Counted from the stretch's first letter, positions 36,701 to 45,768 are shown. The stretch is 64,000 bases of DNA from CAVRUH01 sp963822595 (GCA_963822595.1 CAWGIG010000003.1:438377-502376); one strand, 5' to 3'. A program made the numbers and translations. Notes: generated from the letters alone by a model not told the origin.

Positions 36701-37778
36701 CAATGAAACATTTGCAAAAAGTCGAAATCCTTATGGGGTGATCACCTATGCGGCAGGACTTAAAACGCTCAATGAACCTGCAGTCATGGATTGTCTTGGC
36801 CAATACGTGAGCAGTGTTTTTAATGATAAATTCAAAGACACCCGTTATGATACCACGCGTAACCCGCATCTCAAAACCATCGCAGAATCTCATCCAAATA
36901 TAACTACACTTTGGAGAAAAGATATCGATAAACCGATTTCACTAGAAGGAGAAAAGAAAGAGGATTTTGATCCCAAGAAATGGATAGAGCTCAAACTGAG
37001 CAAGGATAAACATTTTTTCGGAAAAACGTTACCTTTTATCGAAGATTATTATAAAACAAACACAGTTGAAGAGAGAGAAATTCTTTCCAAAAAATTGAAC
37101 GATGAATTGGAAAAGGAAAGCGACAAAACAGCCTTTACAACACTGAAGTTGCAGCAGGCCTGTATTGCCCTTGCAGAGGCGCCACCTGAGAACGTGATCC
37201 CCATCCTTACAGCCATACAGGAATATATCCTAGAGCCCCATACCGGGTTTGCGACATCTGAATTTGCCGCAGACATCAGAGGAAGGCTTGCAAGCAACAA
37301 GACAGCCACAGAACTTAAGATTATTTTTGGAGATGATCCTATTGATCTGCTACTTAGCGGCACCGATGTCACAGGGAGTTGCCAGAGGATAGGAGGAGAT
37401 CCCAATCTAAATAAAGGACTGCTCGGTTATCTCATGGATGGAAAGATTCGTCTTTTGGCGGTCAAGGATGGAAGTGGAAAAATTGTTGCCCGCTGCATGT
37501 TGCGCCTCTTATGGGATGGCCAGAATCCCGTCATCTACCGGGAGCGTTTTTATCCAGACAACTTCGATTTAAGAGTAAAAAACGCCATGAATCAGGCAGC
37601 AAAAGAGATAGCAGAAAGGTTAGATGTCCCCCTGACATCGGGGGATCCAGGGACACCCTATGGAAAAATTCTTCAGGCATTAGGAGGACCTATCCCCTAT
37701 GAATACAGCGATGGCGCTGGTGGCGTGCAAAAAGACGGACGCTACACCATTACTCGCTCAAATTTAGTCGTTCTATAG
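33744..37778 (+). CDS. giant 30-residue-repeat protein 2
   Basis: 1344 aa with the full N-terminus of the family, beginning MTFLNPSKCSDQQQFM. Residues 1-203 are the N-terminal domain (WINLMEIPLSSL; LFPHLRYVDLCNIDIS). Sixteen repeats occupy 204-681 and a terminal half-repeat RFEIEDPEMRWKLF closes the array. The C-terminal region follows, with LLSGTDVTGSCQR, GKIVARCMLRLLWDG, YRERFYPD, LTSGDPGTPYGK and ALGGPIPYEY. It is a tandem duplicate of the preceding gene, with very similar upstream DNA and C-terminus. Its last 29 bp overlap the 3' end of the F-box/ankyrin gene on the other strand. Function is unknown; the domain order suggests a binding solenoid joined to an effector domain. Confidence 0.85.
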   Translation: MTFLNPSKCSDQQQFMTKLKEIDETLFSQGPPDQSKVDTISKFFENNADFIGNDKTAAIRFHSIGAKIRTIKTISSNDPIIGGLQNYVRQLLPSSGKEEIASSCSFLKQNSKNYIRELANWINLMEIPLSSLNISEKELCDLFPHLRYVDLCNIDISKYDLGKFKLNFHDRNFQLKTSDKETRFNIAKHYTMHDGLYIIQDFNNFGIEDKTHLFEIIKLCAQKNGLGTAETIKTFGIEDKKQLFEIAKLCALQNGGMGEYIENFGIKDQKQLIEIATICIQQNSAEAARSIHKFEIEDKLKLFELAKFSANTNTWTTAAFIDNFGIVDQAHIFEIAKVCAEKSGFATTSLIKNFKIVDQIQLYKIAKLCAQQDSEGTAENIKNFGLKDNKHLFKIAKLCAQQNGGGTVKHIQKFGIEDQEQLFEIAKLCAQQNGKVTAEHIKNFRIEDPRQLYEIAKLCAKQDGNTIRYIANFGIKDQEQLYEVIKLCAQQNGSETAINFPNLGIKDKAQVFEIAKLCAQQNGQQTAYWIKNFKIEDKAELFEIAKLCAQQNGGTATYIDHFGITDEEQLYEIAMLCARQNGNLTALYIQRFGIQDKMHLFEIAKMCAQSNGAAQIANRINDFKIVDKAHLFQIAKLCAQRDSEATSTNIKSFQIEDKEQLYEIIKLCALQNGEITAKNFARFEIEDPEMRWKLFLECFKADNNALHWIPNFVPLPDVLPLYPVELFLEILKSNSDEKEIRNEFFTQLKGMIDALHCTPGNKQKLVRISEEIAKLDIHIQNETATWFLKCLFLSTQFQSPLKQSPELNWMLESRLWDDLAKMREPRLRSLLTPGLFEFSQNNREVPNGAKGLPLIAIPFYQLQQQGVDGDKLKQITLKLKALQNRGNTLKNVLNVQTVLHMAHLLATTEALSLEQKILGIDKIFFNKDGIEDNAEELLKKINAARGLLQINNKEWPNSTDDPVKVFSALLESLIPIKDVKGVSERYNETFAKSRNPYGVITYAAGLKTLNEPAVMDCLGQYVSSVFNDKFKDTRYDTTRNPHLKTIAESHPNITTLWRKDIDKPISLEGEKKEDFDPKKWIELKLSKDKHFFGKTLPFIEDYYKTNTVEEREILSKKLNDELEKESDKTAFTTLKLQQACIALAEAPPENVIPILTAIQEYILEPHTGFATSEFAADIRGRLASNKTATELKIIFGDDPIDLLLSGTDVTGSCQRIGGDPNLNKGLLGYLMDGKIRLLAVKDGSGKIVARCMLRLLWDGQNPVIYRERFYPDNFDLRVKNAMNQAAKEIAERLDVPLTSGDPGTPYGKILQALGGPIPYEYSDGAGGVQKDGRYTITRSNLVVL
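34353..35786 (+). repeat. tandem array of 16 90-bp coding repeats (gene 2)
   Basis: Same consensus as in gene 1. Two units are one residue short in the loop after Cys-Ala, and one is a residue longer, so the inter-helix loop tolerates length change. Confidence 0.9.
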
Positions 37779-39069
37779 GTGTATAAGCACCTGCCTTTCC
37801 TAAAATTTCGACGATAGAGGTATATCCACGTGTATGTGCACAATCAAAAGACGTATTACCATTGATATCTGCTATGTTAGGGTCAGCGCCAAGCTCTATA
37901 AGAACATTTATCGTCATTATAGGAACAATGCCAAAGTTATAGTTCCTGTCATAATGGTTTGGTATGGCGCACAATAAAGGGGTTCTACCCTCCCAACCAC
38001 AGGCATTAATATCGACATCCTTGAGTAGAAGCGCTTTGATAACATCAATGAATGAGTATTTTGCTGCCACATGTATTGGAGCATCACCATTATTGTCGCA
38101 AATATTAGGATCCGCACCCATTTCAAGTAAGTGAATAGCGGCATATCTGTTTTTATTGTATAGAGCGCATAATAAGGGGGTACGACCATATTGTCCTTTA
38201 TGGTTGATGTCAGCTTTTCGATGGATGAGAGATTGAATGACCTCGAGTCTACCAAAAGTTGATGCAAAATGAAGTGCTTGATCACCTGTGTATGTCATTA
38301 AATTTGGATCTGCGCGATATTCAAGCAGAAAATCCACAAGGGTAACATCACTTTCTTTGGAGGCTATCATCAGAAGCGTATGATCATACATAAGAAATCG
38401 TTCCGGAAAACGGATATTAGGATTCGCTCCTAATTTAAGCAGCATATGTACAGCACATTTGTAGGATTCCTTGATTAAGGGTTCATCGTATAGAAACATA
38501 AATTCTACTAACCTAAGAAGTCTAGAATTAAGATTTTCCTGACGAGTTGGTTCAATAATCTCCAAATGGTGTTTGGGAAGATTTCTGAGGACAAAATAAT
38601 GTAAGGAGGGAATTATTTCTGAATATAGAAACTTTTCATTTCTATAAAGATCAAATAATCGATTCACACCAAGCTGTGGGATATTTCTAAGAGTGGATTC
38701 GGTATCCATTATAGGATTCATTGGATCGTAAATGAATGACCAAAAGCTTTGCTTGTAATATTTGATTTCCGTTTCTTTTAAGATGCGGTTTTTTCTCAAA
38801 GTCCTAATAATTTTAAATAAAGTTGCAAAAAATTTTTTTGCTTCGCAAATTTCTGGGAGAGTATTTGATGGATACCCCATTTCTAGTGCATGGCGACAAA
38901 GATGTGATTCAACGATAACTTTTATTTTTTTACATGATAAAGATAAATGTATTTTATCGACGATCGGCAAATGCTTTAATATTTCACGATAAATATCAAG
39001 ATGAAGATCGGGAGATGTTTTATATCCCAGTAAGTAACTTACAGATGAACTCAAAATTGAATATATCAT
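37750..39069 (-). CDS. F-box and ankyrin-repeat protein
   Basis: A 439-aa protein with an F-box-like N-terminus at about residues 21-55 (LHLDIYREILKHLPIVDKIH then LSLSCKKIKVIV). The C-terminal half has about six ankyrin repeats (for example TGDQALHFASTFGRLEVIQS, YGRTPLLCALYNKNRYAAIH, NGDAPIHVAAKYSFIDVIKA, ELGADPNIADINGNT). F-box proteins recruit SKP1/cullin ubiquitin ligases in eukaryotes, so in a bacterium this combination points to a translocated effector that selects host proteins for ubiquitination. That is inference from the family. GGGGGAG stands very close to the ATG. Its 3' end overlaps repeat gene 2 by 29 bp, tail to tail. Confidence 0.85.
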   Translation of the reverse strand: MIYSILSSSVSYLLGYKTSPDLHLDIYREILKHLPIVDKIHLSLSCKKIKVIVESHLCRHALEMGYPSNTLPEICEAKKFFATLFKIIRTLRKNRILKETEIKYYKQSFWSFIYDPMNPIMDTESTLRNIPQLGVNRLFDLYRNEKFLYSEIIPSLHYFVLRNLPKHHLEIIEPTRQENLNSRLLRLVEFMFLYDEPLIKESYKCAVHMLLKLGANPNIRFPERFLMYDHTLLMIASKESDVTLVDFLLEYRADPNLMTYTGDQALHFASTFGRLEVIQSLIHRKADINHKGQYGRTPLLCALYNKNRYAAIHLLEMGADPNICDNNGDAPIHVAAKYSFIDVIKALLLKDVDINACGWEGRTPLLCAIPNHYDRNYNFGIVPIMTINVLIELGADPNIADINGNTSFDCAHTRGYTSIVEILGKAGAYTPIERLNLSE

Positions 39070-39100
39070 ACTCCCCCTATGGAATTTCCAAAGTTTATCA

Positions 39101-39530
39101 TTTCATGAGGGCTGAAAGCCAGCCTTTTTGATAGCCCTGGCAGCAGCGAAGCGCAATGGCATCAACTTAAAGAATAGTTTAACATTTCATGAGGGCTGAA
39201 AGCCAGGATCGTGACAGCCCAGGCAAAGCGAAGCGAAGGCCTGGGAGAAGGGTGAAAAAAATGAAAAAGCCCTGCAAGGGCGACTCATTTCTGGTGAAAT
39301 TGTATCTATGCAAAAATGGATAAGACGCCCTTTCAGGGCTTTTACATTTTTTTTCATCCCTCACCCAGGCCTTCGCTTCGCTCTGCCTGGGCTATCAAAA
39401 GCCTGGCTTTCAGCCCTCATGAAAGGATTCAAAAGCCTGCTTGCAGCCCTCATGAAAGGATTCAAGAAACTGGCTTTCAGCACTCATGCAAGGATTCAAG
39501 AAACTGGCTTTCAGCACTCATGAAATGATA
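39101..39530. repeat. GGGCTGAAAGCC-type palindromic repeat with terminal tandem units
   Basis: This fills the divergent gap between the F-box gene and repeat gene 3. The left arm is about 39106-39245 and the right arm about 39365-39420. A central hairpin (about 39268-39288 with 39319-39339) is flanked by T runs on both strands, so it would act as a terminator in either direction. The core CAATGGCATCAACTTAAA is at 39154-39171. The right end has four units of about 35 bp, of the type TTCAAGAAACTGGCTTTCAG plus CACTCATG (39421-39521). Confidence 0.8.
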
Positions 39531-39550
39531 AACTTCACCAGAAATCAATA

Positions 39551-39579
39551 TTTACAAAAACAGAATAATTCTTTATAAT
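39551..39579 (+). promoter_or_regulatory. sigma70-type promoter for giant repeat gene 3
   Basis: TTTACA at 39551-39556 and TATAAT at 39574-39579 with exactly 17 bp between, 29 bp upstream of the ATG at 39609. Confidence 0.6.
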
Positions 39580-39608
39580 TTACATGATTTTTTAAATAAT
39601 TTGGGATT

Positions 39609-42600
39609 ATGAGTTTTATTAGGGCGACAAAGTGTTATAATCAACACGACTTTATGGCAATTCTGAATGAAATTGATAGAGCTCTCTCAATTTCATACGT
39701 AGATAAGTCCGCTTTTGATCGGATTTCAAAATTTTTTGATGATAACATTCAATATATCGTGAATAACAAGGCTGCTACTATTCAACTTTATTCGATTACA
39801 GCTTGTGTTATAAGAATCTCCATAGATGATCCGTTAATCAGTAAAGTGCAACAGCTATTCCCTGGGTATAATAAAGAGGATATTGAATCTTTCCATTCCT
39901 TTTTGAAAGACAATGCAAAAAATTTCACTAAATCACTTGCAGATTGGATCAATATCATGCAAATTCCCCTATCTACTCTAAATCTCTCGACACAACAGTT
40001 ATACAACCTCATTCCCTACCTAAAATATATAGATCTTTGCAATCTTGATTTTTCAAAATATAAATTACAGGGTTTTAATTTCGAATTAGATGAAAAAAAT
40101 TTTAGATTGAAGGTCTCTGATGAAGAGACTTTATTCAATATCGCAAAACACATTACTCTTCAAACGCATAAATATTGTTCACCCGAAATGATAAAAAACT
40201 TAGGGATGAAAAATAAGACCCACTTATTCGAAATAGCGAAGCTCTATGTATCGCGCCGTCATGATCATATATTCCAATGTATCAAAGACTGGGGGATTGA
40301 TGATAAGACACACTTATTCAAGATCGCCAAGCTACATGCCAAGAAGAAAGATGCGAGAACAGCCGAATCTATCAAAAAATTTGGGATTGAAGATAAAGCG
40401 CACTTATTAGAAATCGCCATGATTTGCGTTCAACAGGATTGCTGGGTAACAGCCAACCACATCCAGGACTTCAGAATCGAAGATCAGACCCACTTATATG
40501 AGATCGCCAAGCTCTGCGCTCAGAAGGATGGCCATGCGACAGCTAAATTTTTTAAGAACTTCGGGATCGAAGATAAGATACAATCATATGAAATCGCAAA
40601 ACTCTGCGCTCAGCAAAGTTGTGGAGGGACAGCTGAATTTATCCGAAACTTCGGAATCGAAGATAAGAAACACTTGCATGAGATCGTCATGATCTGCGCT
40701 AAGAAGAGTAGTGGGTGCACAGCCGAGTATATCAATAACTTTGGAATTGAAGATCAGACATATTTATATGAGATCGCCATGATCTGCGCCCAGAGTAACG
40801 ACTGGAGGTCAACAGCTGAACATATCCAAAACTTCAGAATTGTAGATAAGACTCAGTTATATGAGATCGCCAAGCTATGTGCCCGGATGAAAGGATGGTC
40901 AACTGCCCAACATATTAAAAACTTTGGTATCGACGATAAGGCACACTTATTTGAGATCGCCATGCTCTGCGCTCAGAAGCATCCGCGTGCAACAGTAGAA
41001 AATATCAAAAACTTTGGCATTGACGATAAGACACACTTATTCGAGCTCGCCAAGCTTTGCATCGAAAATGACATGCTTAAAACACTTGAAAACATCAAAA
41101 ACTTGGGTATCGAAGATAAGTCACATTTATATGAGATCGTCAAGCTATGCGCTCAACAGAATGGAGAGGGAACGGCTGAACATATCAAACAATTCGGGGT
41201 TGAAGATAAGGCGCACTTATTCGAAATCGCTAAGCTCTGTGCTCAACAGAATGGCGAGAAGACAGCCAGATATATCAGGAACTTCGGAATTGAAGATAAT
41301 ATTCACTTATACAAGATCGCGAAGCTCTGTTCTAGGCAAAGTGAAGGAACCGCCGAACATATCAAAAACTTTCGAATTGAAAATAAGATACATTTATACA
41401 AGATCGCCAAACTCTGTGCGCAGAAAAATGGCAATACAGCCATCTATATCAAAAACTTTGGTATCGAGGATAAGACACACTTATTCGAGCTCGCCAAGAT
41501 CTGCGCTAAAGATGCTGGTGGACATGTAATCGTCGACTATATCGACAAATTCGGAATCGACGATAAAATGCAATTATTTGAAATTGCAAAGATCGGCGCT
41601 ACTAACTTATATTCCGCGACAACATATCTCAGAAAATTCAAGATCGACGACCCACAACAGCGATGGGAAGTATTTCTAGAATACTTTAATGGAAAAAATG
41701 AAGCCCTTCATAGTATTTCCTATTTTTATCCTCTGCCGGATGGTGTGGGAAAGAATCCGATCCTTCTTGCAGGATTACTTCATAACATCCTCAACAAAAG
41801 GGAAGCAAATCGAGATGAATTTTTTATCCGAGTAAAAAGTTTGATTGACGAGCTCCCTTGTTCGATCAAAAATAAGCTTAAATTGGTGGAAATTAGCGAT
41901 AAAATTGCCAACTTAGACATTTATATACAGAATGAGGCCGCGGTATGGTTTCTGAAGTGTTTATTTTTAAGCATTCAGATGAAACAAGAAGATCTCGACT
42001 GGATGTTGACAAGTAAATTATGGGATGAGCTCGCTAAGCTGCGCGAGCCACGTCTTAGATCCCTTTTAACTCCAGGTCTTTTTGAATTGAGTAAAAGTGA
42101 TAGGTATGTGCCTATGGGGACCCATGGGTTGCCGTTAATAGCAATTCCATTTTTTCAGCTACAAAAACAAGGTGTGAGCGAAAATAAGCTCAAGAAAATA
42201 GCCAAAATTCTGAAGCAAGGACAGAATAAAGGTAACAACAACCCTTTAAAGAATGTAGTTATAGTGCAGACAATTCTTCACACAGCCCACTTACTCGCCT
42301 CTACAAATTCCCTATCTCTAAAAGAAAAGATTCGTGGAATGGATAAAATCCTTTTTAAACAAGACGAGTCTGAAGAAACGGATGCGATCTCTGTCTTGAA
42401 GAAGATTAAAGCTGTAAGATGCCTTTTGCAAATGCGTAATAGAGAATGGACAAAGCCACACAATAATCCTCTCTCCGAATTTCTCGCCTCGTTCCAGAGA
42501 CTCATCCCTGTCGATTACGAAGGCGATATTTCAGAACGCTACGATGAGATCTTTGGACCAAGTCGGAATCCTTATGGATTAATTACATATGCCGCCGGTC

Positions 42601-43634
42601 TTAAAACGCTTAATGAACCTAAGCTGATGAAATGCCTTGGGGAATATGTTAGCGCTGTCTTTAAAGGAACATTTAAGGAAAAGCGGTACGAGACCACTAA
42701 CAACCCGCATCTCAAAAAACTTTCAGAATCCCATGCTGATTTACTTCAACAGTGGAAAGAAGACTTCAAGCCTTTGGAGATTTCACTAGAAGGAGAAATA
42801 AAAGAAGTGTTTGATCCAAGGGAATGGATCAAGACCAAGCTAATCACTGACAGACACCTTCGTGAAACACCTATACCCTTTATTGAGGATTATTTTAAAG
42901 CAAACACAGCTGAAGAAAGAGATCTTGTTTCCAAAAAACTCACGGAAAAATTAGAAAAGAAGCGAAAGAAATTAACTTTGACCACACTAAAGCTGCAACA
43001 AGCCTGTATCGCCTTTGCAGAATCGCAACCTGACAACATCATTCCCCTTCTTGAAGTGATGCAGGTATCTTTACAAGATCGAGAGGCCAATTTTACAACA
43101 ACAGAATTTGCCCATGAAGTAACAAGAATGCTTCAGAGCCTTAAAAACCCAAAGGTGGCATCCTCTAACCTTAAAATCGGCATCACCGATGATCCGATCG
43201 ATTTGCTTCTTTGCGGCACCGACGTCATTGGTAGTTGCCAGAGAATTGACGGATGTCCAGGTACAAATAAGGCATTGCTCGGATATATCCTGGATGGAAA
43301 AAACCGTCTATTGGCGATCAAAGATAGTAAGGGAAAAATTGTGGCTCGCTGTATTATACGCCTCTTATGGGACGGCGAGCGCCCCGTTATTTATCGGGAG
43401 CGTTTTTATGTTAACAACAGTGACGCAAGAATGACAAACGCACTGAATGATTTCGCAAAGAAGTTAGCAAAAACGCTAAAAACCCCGTTGACATGTAGCG
43501 ACGAAGGCACTTCGTACGGAAGGCCTCTTAGGTCATTTGGGGGTCCTGTTCTTTATGAATACTGCGATGGTATGGGGGGCACCCAAAGTTTTGGTATATA
43601 TACAATTCAAGACGTAAGGCTTATTCCAACTTAA
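39609..43634 (+). CDS. giant 30-residue-repeat protein 3
   Basis: 1341 aa, beginning MSFIRATKCYNQHDFM like genes 2 and 5. The N-terminal domain (1-196) has WINIMQIPLSTL and LIPYLKYIDLCNLDFS. Sixteen repeats span 197-675 and the array closes with KFKIDDPQQRWEVF. The C-terminal region carries LCGTDVIGSCQRIDG, NKALLGYILDGK, GKIVARCIIRLLWDG, YRERFY and SFGGPVLYEYCDG. Early repeats are the most degenerate. TTGGGATT precedes the start, and the gene has its own promoter-like pair. A 350-bp inverted repeat begins 6 bp after the stop. Confidence 0.85.
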   Translation: MSFIRATKCYNQHDFMAILNEIDRALSISYVDKSAFDRISKFFDDNIQYIVNNKAATIQLYSITACVIRISIDDPLISKVQQLFPGYNKEDIESFHSFLKDNAKNFTKSLADWINIMQIPLSTLNLSTQQLYNLIPYLKYIDLCNLDFSKYKLQGFNFELDEKNFRLKVSDEETLFNIAKHITLQTHKYCSPEMIKNLGMKNKTHLFEIAKLYVSRRHDHIFQCIKDWGIDDKTHLFKIAKLHAKKKDARTAESIKKFGIEDKAHLLEIAMICVQQDCWVTANHIQDFRIEDQTHLYEIAKLCAQKDGHATAKFFKNFGIEDKIQSYEIAKLCAQQSCGGTAEFIRNFGIEDKKHLHEIVMICAKKSSGCTAEYINNFGIEDQTYLYEIAMICAQSNDWRSTAEHIQNFRIVDKTQLYEIAKLCARMKGWSTAQHIKNFGIDDKAHLFEIAMLCAQKHPRATVENIKNFGIDDKTHLFELAKLCIENDMLKTLENIKNLGIEDKSHLYEIVKLCAQQNGEGTAEHIKQFGVEDKAHLFEIAKLCAQQNGEKTARYIRNFGIEDNIHLYKIAKLCSRQSEGTAEHIKNFRIENKIHLYKIAKLCAQKNGNTAIYIKNFGIEDKTHLFELAKICAKDAGGHVIVDYIDKFGIDDKMQLFEIAKIGATNLYSATTYLRKFKIDDPQQRWEVFLEYFNGKNEALHSISYFYPLPDGVGKNPILLAGLLHNILNKREANRDEFFIRVKSLIDELPCSIKNKLKLVEISDKIANLDIYIQNEAAVWFLKCLFLSIQMKQEDLDWMLTSKLWDELAKLREPRLRSLLTPGLFELSKSDRYVPMGTHGLPLIAIPFFQLQKQGVSENKLKKIAKILKQGQNKGNNNPLKNVVIVQTILHTAHLLASTNSLSLKEKIRGMDKILFKQDESEETDAISVLKKIKAVRCLLQMRNREWTKPHNNPLSEFLASFQRLIPVDYEGDISERYDEIFGPSRNPYGLITYAAGLKTLNEPKLMKCLGEYVSAVFKGTFKEKRYETTNNPHLKKLSESHADLLQQWKEDFKPLEISLEGEIKEVFDPREWIKTKLITDRHLRETPIPFIEDYFKANTAEERDLVSKKLTEKLEKKRKKLTLTTLKLQQACIAFAESQPDNIIPLLEVMQVSLQDREANFTTTEFAHEVTRMLQSLKNPKVASSNLKIGITDDPIDLLLCGTDVIGSCQRIDGCPGTNKALLGYILDGKNRLLAIKDSKGKIVARCIIRLLWDGERPVIYRERFYVNNSDARMTNALNDFAKKLAKTLKTPLTCSDEGTSYGRPLRSFGGPVLYEYCDGMGGTQSFGIYTIQDVRLIPT
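40197..41633 (+). repeat. tandem array of 16 90-bp coding repeats (gene 3)
   Basis: Units follow the family consensus. The loop after Cys-Ala varies from 2 residues shorter to 1 longer. Confidence 0.9.
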
Positions 43635-43640
43635 GGAGTC

Positions 43641-43990
43641 TCGAGGTGAGGACACGTCATACTTTACCACACATCTTTTCTTCAATCTAATCAGTCGCTC
43701 TTCGCGATGCGCTCCGAGCTCTGAAACAACATGTAATTTACCCACCGTTCCGATGCGTCACGGTGGGCTTTAACGGGTCCGTCCTTCGCGATGCGCTCCG
43801 GACTCAGGAGTAGTTAAAAAGATTTCATGAGTCCGGAGCGCATCGCGAAGGACGTACCCATTAGAGCCCACCGTGACGCATCGGAACGGTGGGTAGATTA
43901 AATAATCTTTCAGAGCTCGGAGCGCATCGCGAAGAGCGACTGATTAGATTGAAGAAAAGATGCGTGGTAAAGTATGGAGGACACGTCGAG
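43641..43990. repeat. 350-bp near-perfect inverted repeat
   Basis: The left arm (about 43641-43812) and right arm (about 43827-43990) are almost perfect reverse complements, with a loop of about 15 bp. Both arms contain ACTTTACCAC, CATCTTTTCTTCAATCTAAT, CGCTCTTCGCGATGCGCTCC, CCCACCGTTCCGATGCGTCA and GTCCTTCGCGATGCGCTCCG. Smaller palindromes are nested inside, such as CCCACCGT with ACGGTGGG. No transposase ORF. It fills the gap between repeat gene 3 and the GNAT gene stop (convergent). Confidence 0.9.
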
Positions 43991-44003
43991 CTACAAATAA
44001 ATT

Positions 44004-44534
44004 TTATCCGTGCAACAAAGTATATTCAAAGTGTGTTTTTAGTTGGCCATTTGTATAATGACCTACATCACTTCTTTCCATGTAAATGCTTTCTGAAGCA
44101 AAACGTTCGTAAAACTTTAATTTCCCTGGTTCATCCCCTTCAGTCTCTAGTCTGATAGTACTCATATTGGAATTAAAGAAAGCTTCTTCAAAAATTTTAC
44201 CCATGATTGCCGTTCCAACGCCTTTTGATTGATGAGTCAATCTTACCGCTAATTGCGCAAGATACCAACCATTATGACGGTCAGCATCGGGACGTAATAT
44301 CGCATAACCGAGCAATTCCCTTGTATGTTGGTCTATAACAAATACTTTTGGATCGCAAGCATTATTGAGTCGTCTTTTTGCAATGCTATAATCACTGTTC
44401 CACTGAGACTCGTCTACAATCCAACCCACAGATTTTTGCACTTCTTTTATAGCTGGAAGAAAAACGGATGTTTCCTCATCAGTCAATTGTCTTGGCAAAA
44501 ACATTATTTCATAATCTAAATTCGTACCTATCAT
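44004..44534 (-). CDS. GNAT-family N-acetyltransferase
   Basis: A 176-aa single-domain GNAT. Visible features are the beta-4 strand ELLGYAILRP, LAQLAVRLTHQSKGVGTAIM as the acetyl-CoA pyrophosphate-loop region (Q/R-x-x-G-x-G/A form, here SKGVGT), and the late strand IRLETEGDEPGKLKFYERFA. GNATs transfer acetyl from acetyl-CoA to amines; the substrate is unknown. It is clearly homologous to the C-terminal 170 residues of the gene just upstream, 28 bp away, so the two form a duplicated pair in one operon. AAGGA precedes the ATG. Confidence 0.8.
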   Translation of the reverse strand: MIGTNLDYEIMFLPRQLTDEETSVFLPAIKEVQKSVGWIVDESQWNSDYSIAKRRLNNACDPKVFVIDQHTRELLGYAILRPDADRHNGWYLAQLAVRLTHQSKGVGTAIMGKIFEEAFFNSNMSTIRLETEGDEPGKLKFYERFASESIYMERSDVGHYTNGQLKTHFEYTLLHG

Positions 44535-44562
44535 AATTTTTCCTTATTTTAAAAATATTTTT

Positions 44563-45768
44563 TTACCAGGTATAATTGAATCGTATTTTTGGGACGCCGC
44601 TGCTCTTGTAATGCCCATTATTTTCCGCTTTCACGGAAATAGGACCCTCAGCCACAGTTGCATAAAAATCCAATTTCTTTTGATCATTTCCCTCTGTTTC
44701 TAGAGTGATACAACGAACCTTGTTATTGATCGCTTCCTCAAAGACCTTTTGCATGATCAAGGCATCAATTCCATGCCCTTTCTTAAGCGAAGGTCTGACT
44801 AGGATCTGGGAGATCCTCCAAGTTTTCAAACCGTTATTTTCCGGGACGATGATAGCATAACCTAGCAAATCTCCTTCACCCGACTTACGGTTTACAACAG
44901 AAATTATTTTATTATTAGCTTCATTTAACCGTCTTGAAGCGATAGTTAAATCAGTGTCAAGCCATCCATTCAATCGTTGGACACCTCGGATACCTTGCAG
45001 AAGAACTCTTTTTTGTTCAGATGTCAAATTCTCATCAAAGTTAATCTCATAATTGGTTTTAATTCTTTTAGCATGAAGATCTCGACCTTTGGATTGCAAT
45101 GAAACATCATTCGATGATTGCAAAACATTTTTGAGTAATTCTTCTAGAGGTCCTACAATGGATTCTTCATCAGGAGCATGAGGTTTAAAAAGAAATTCCA
45201 TGACGTCTATGAATTGCTCTTCATCCTCGAGCTTAAGGATTAAATTAGCCGATAAATGCGCATTGGTATCGACGGGAAGTTTAAAAATATTGCACATTAA
45301 GAGATTGATTTTTACGGCTGTTAACCAATGATCGCATTCGATTGCAATGCTATACTTATGTGGGGGTTGATTGGGGGCATTTAGAATTTTAAACGTCATT
45401 ACCTGAATTTCGGATCCACCGGATTGGACGGCAACTTCCGTAGGGCTTGCTGCCCGCAAAGTAAAGCTCGCAGGGCAAATGGCATATTCTGCAGCAACGT
45501 ATTCTATAGGTTGGGATTGTTCATTTACTTTAAAGTCAAAATTCATCATCCCGGTATTTCTTCGAAGGGCGTCTGCTAAAGCGACAAAAGCTGTATCTCT
45601 AGATAATTGAGAAATAGCCTCATATACGGGGCAATGATACTGAGGTCCTTGGGCATAGCGTGGCCGGCCAACACATGGAGGAAGCTCCCCATTGCCCACA
45701 CCCCCATGACCTTGGATGAAAGTTAATAAATTTTCTACGCTATTTCCATCATAATTAACTGGTTCCAT
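44563..45768 (-). CDS. protein with N-terminal unknown domain and C-terminal GNAT domain
   Basis: 401 aa. The first 220 residues are unrecognised. From about residue 235 the sequence is a GNAT domain matching the downstream gene in order: TNYEINFDENLTSEQK, VQRLNGWL, IASRRLNEANN, DLLGYAIIVP, ISQILVRPSLKKGHGIDALI and CITLETEGNDQKKLDFYA. The CoA loop (KKGHGID) is less canonical than in the downstream copy, so activity is uncertain. AAGGAGA is a strong ribosome site. It is divergent from giant repeat gene 4, with a strong palindrome in the gap. Confidence 0.75.
   Translation of the reverse strand: MEPVNYDGNSVENLLTFIQGHGGVGNGELPPCVGRPRYAQGPQYHCPVYEAISQLSRDTAFVALADALRRNTGMMNFDFKVNEQSQPIEYVAAEYAICPASFTLRAASPTEVAVQSGGSEIQVMTFKILNAPNQPPHKYSIAIECDHWLTAVKINLLMCNIFKLPVDTNAHLSANLILKLEDEEQFIDVMEFLFKPHAPDEESIVGPLEELLKNVLQSSNDVSLQSKGRDLHAKRIKTNYEINFDENLTSEQKRVLLQGIRGVQRLNGWLDTDLTIASRRLNEANNKIISVVNRKSGEGDLLGYAIIVPENNGLKTWRISQILVRPSLKKGHGIDALIMQKVFEEAINNKVRCITLETEGNDQKKLDFYATVAEGPISVKAENNGHYKSSGVPKIRFNYTW

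Noticed and set aside
39179..39528. Small ORFs of 60-70 codons on both strands
   Set aside because: They fall in the palindromic repeat and read its tandem units; not genes.
43998..44032. Short similarity to the 5' end of giant gene 3 (AAATTTTATCCGTGCAACAA vs GAGTTTTATTAGGGCGACAA)
   Set aside because: Only about 30 bp, imperfect, and overlapping the 3' end of the GNAT gene; chance cannot be excluded.
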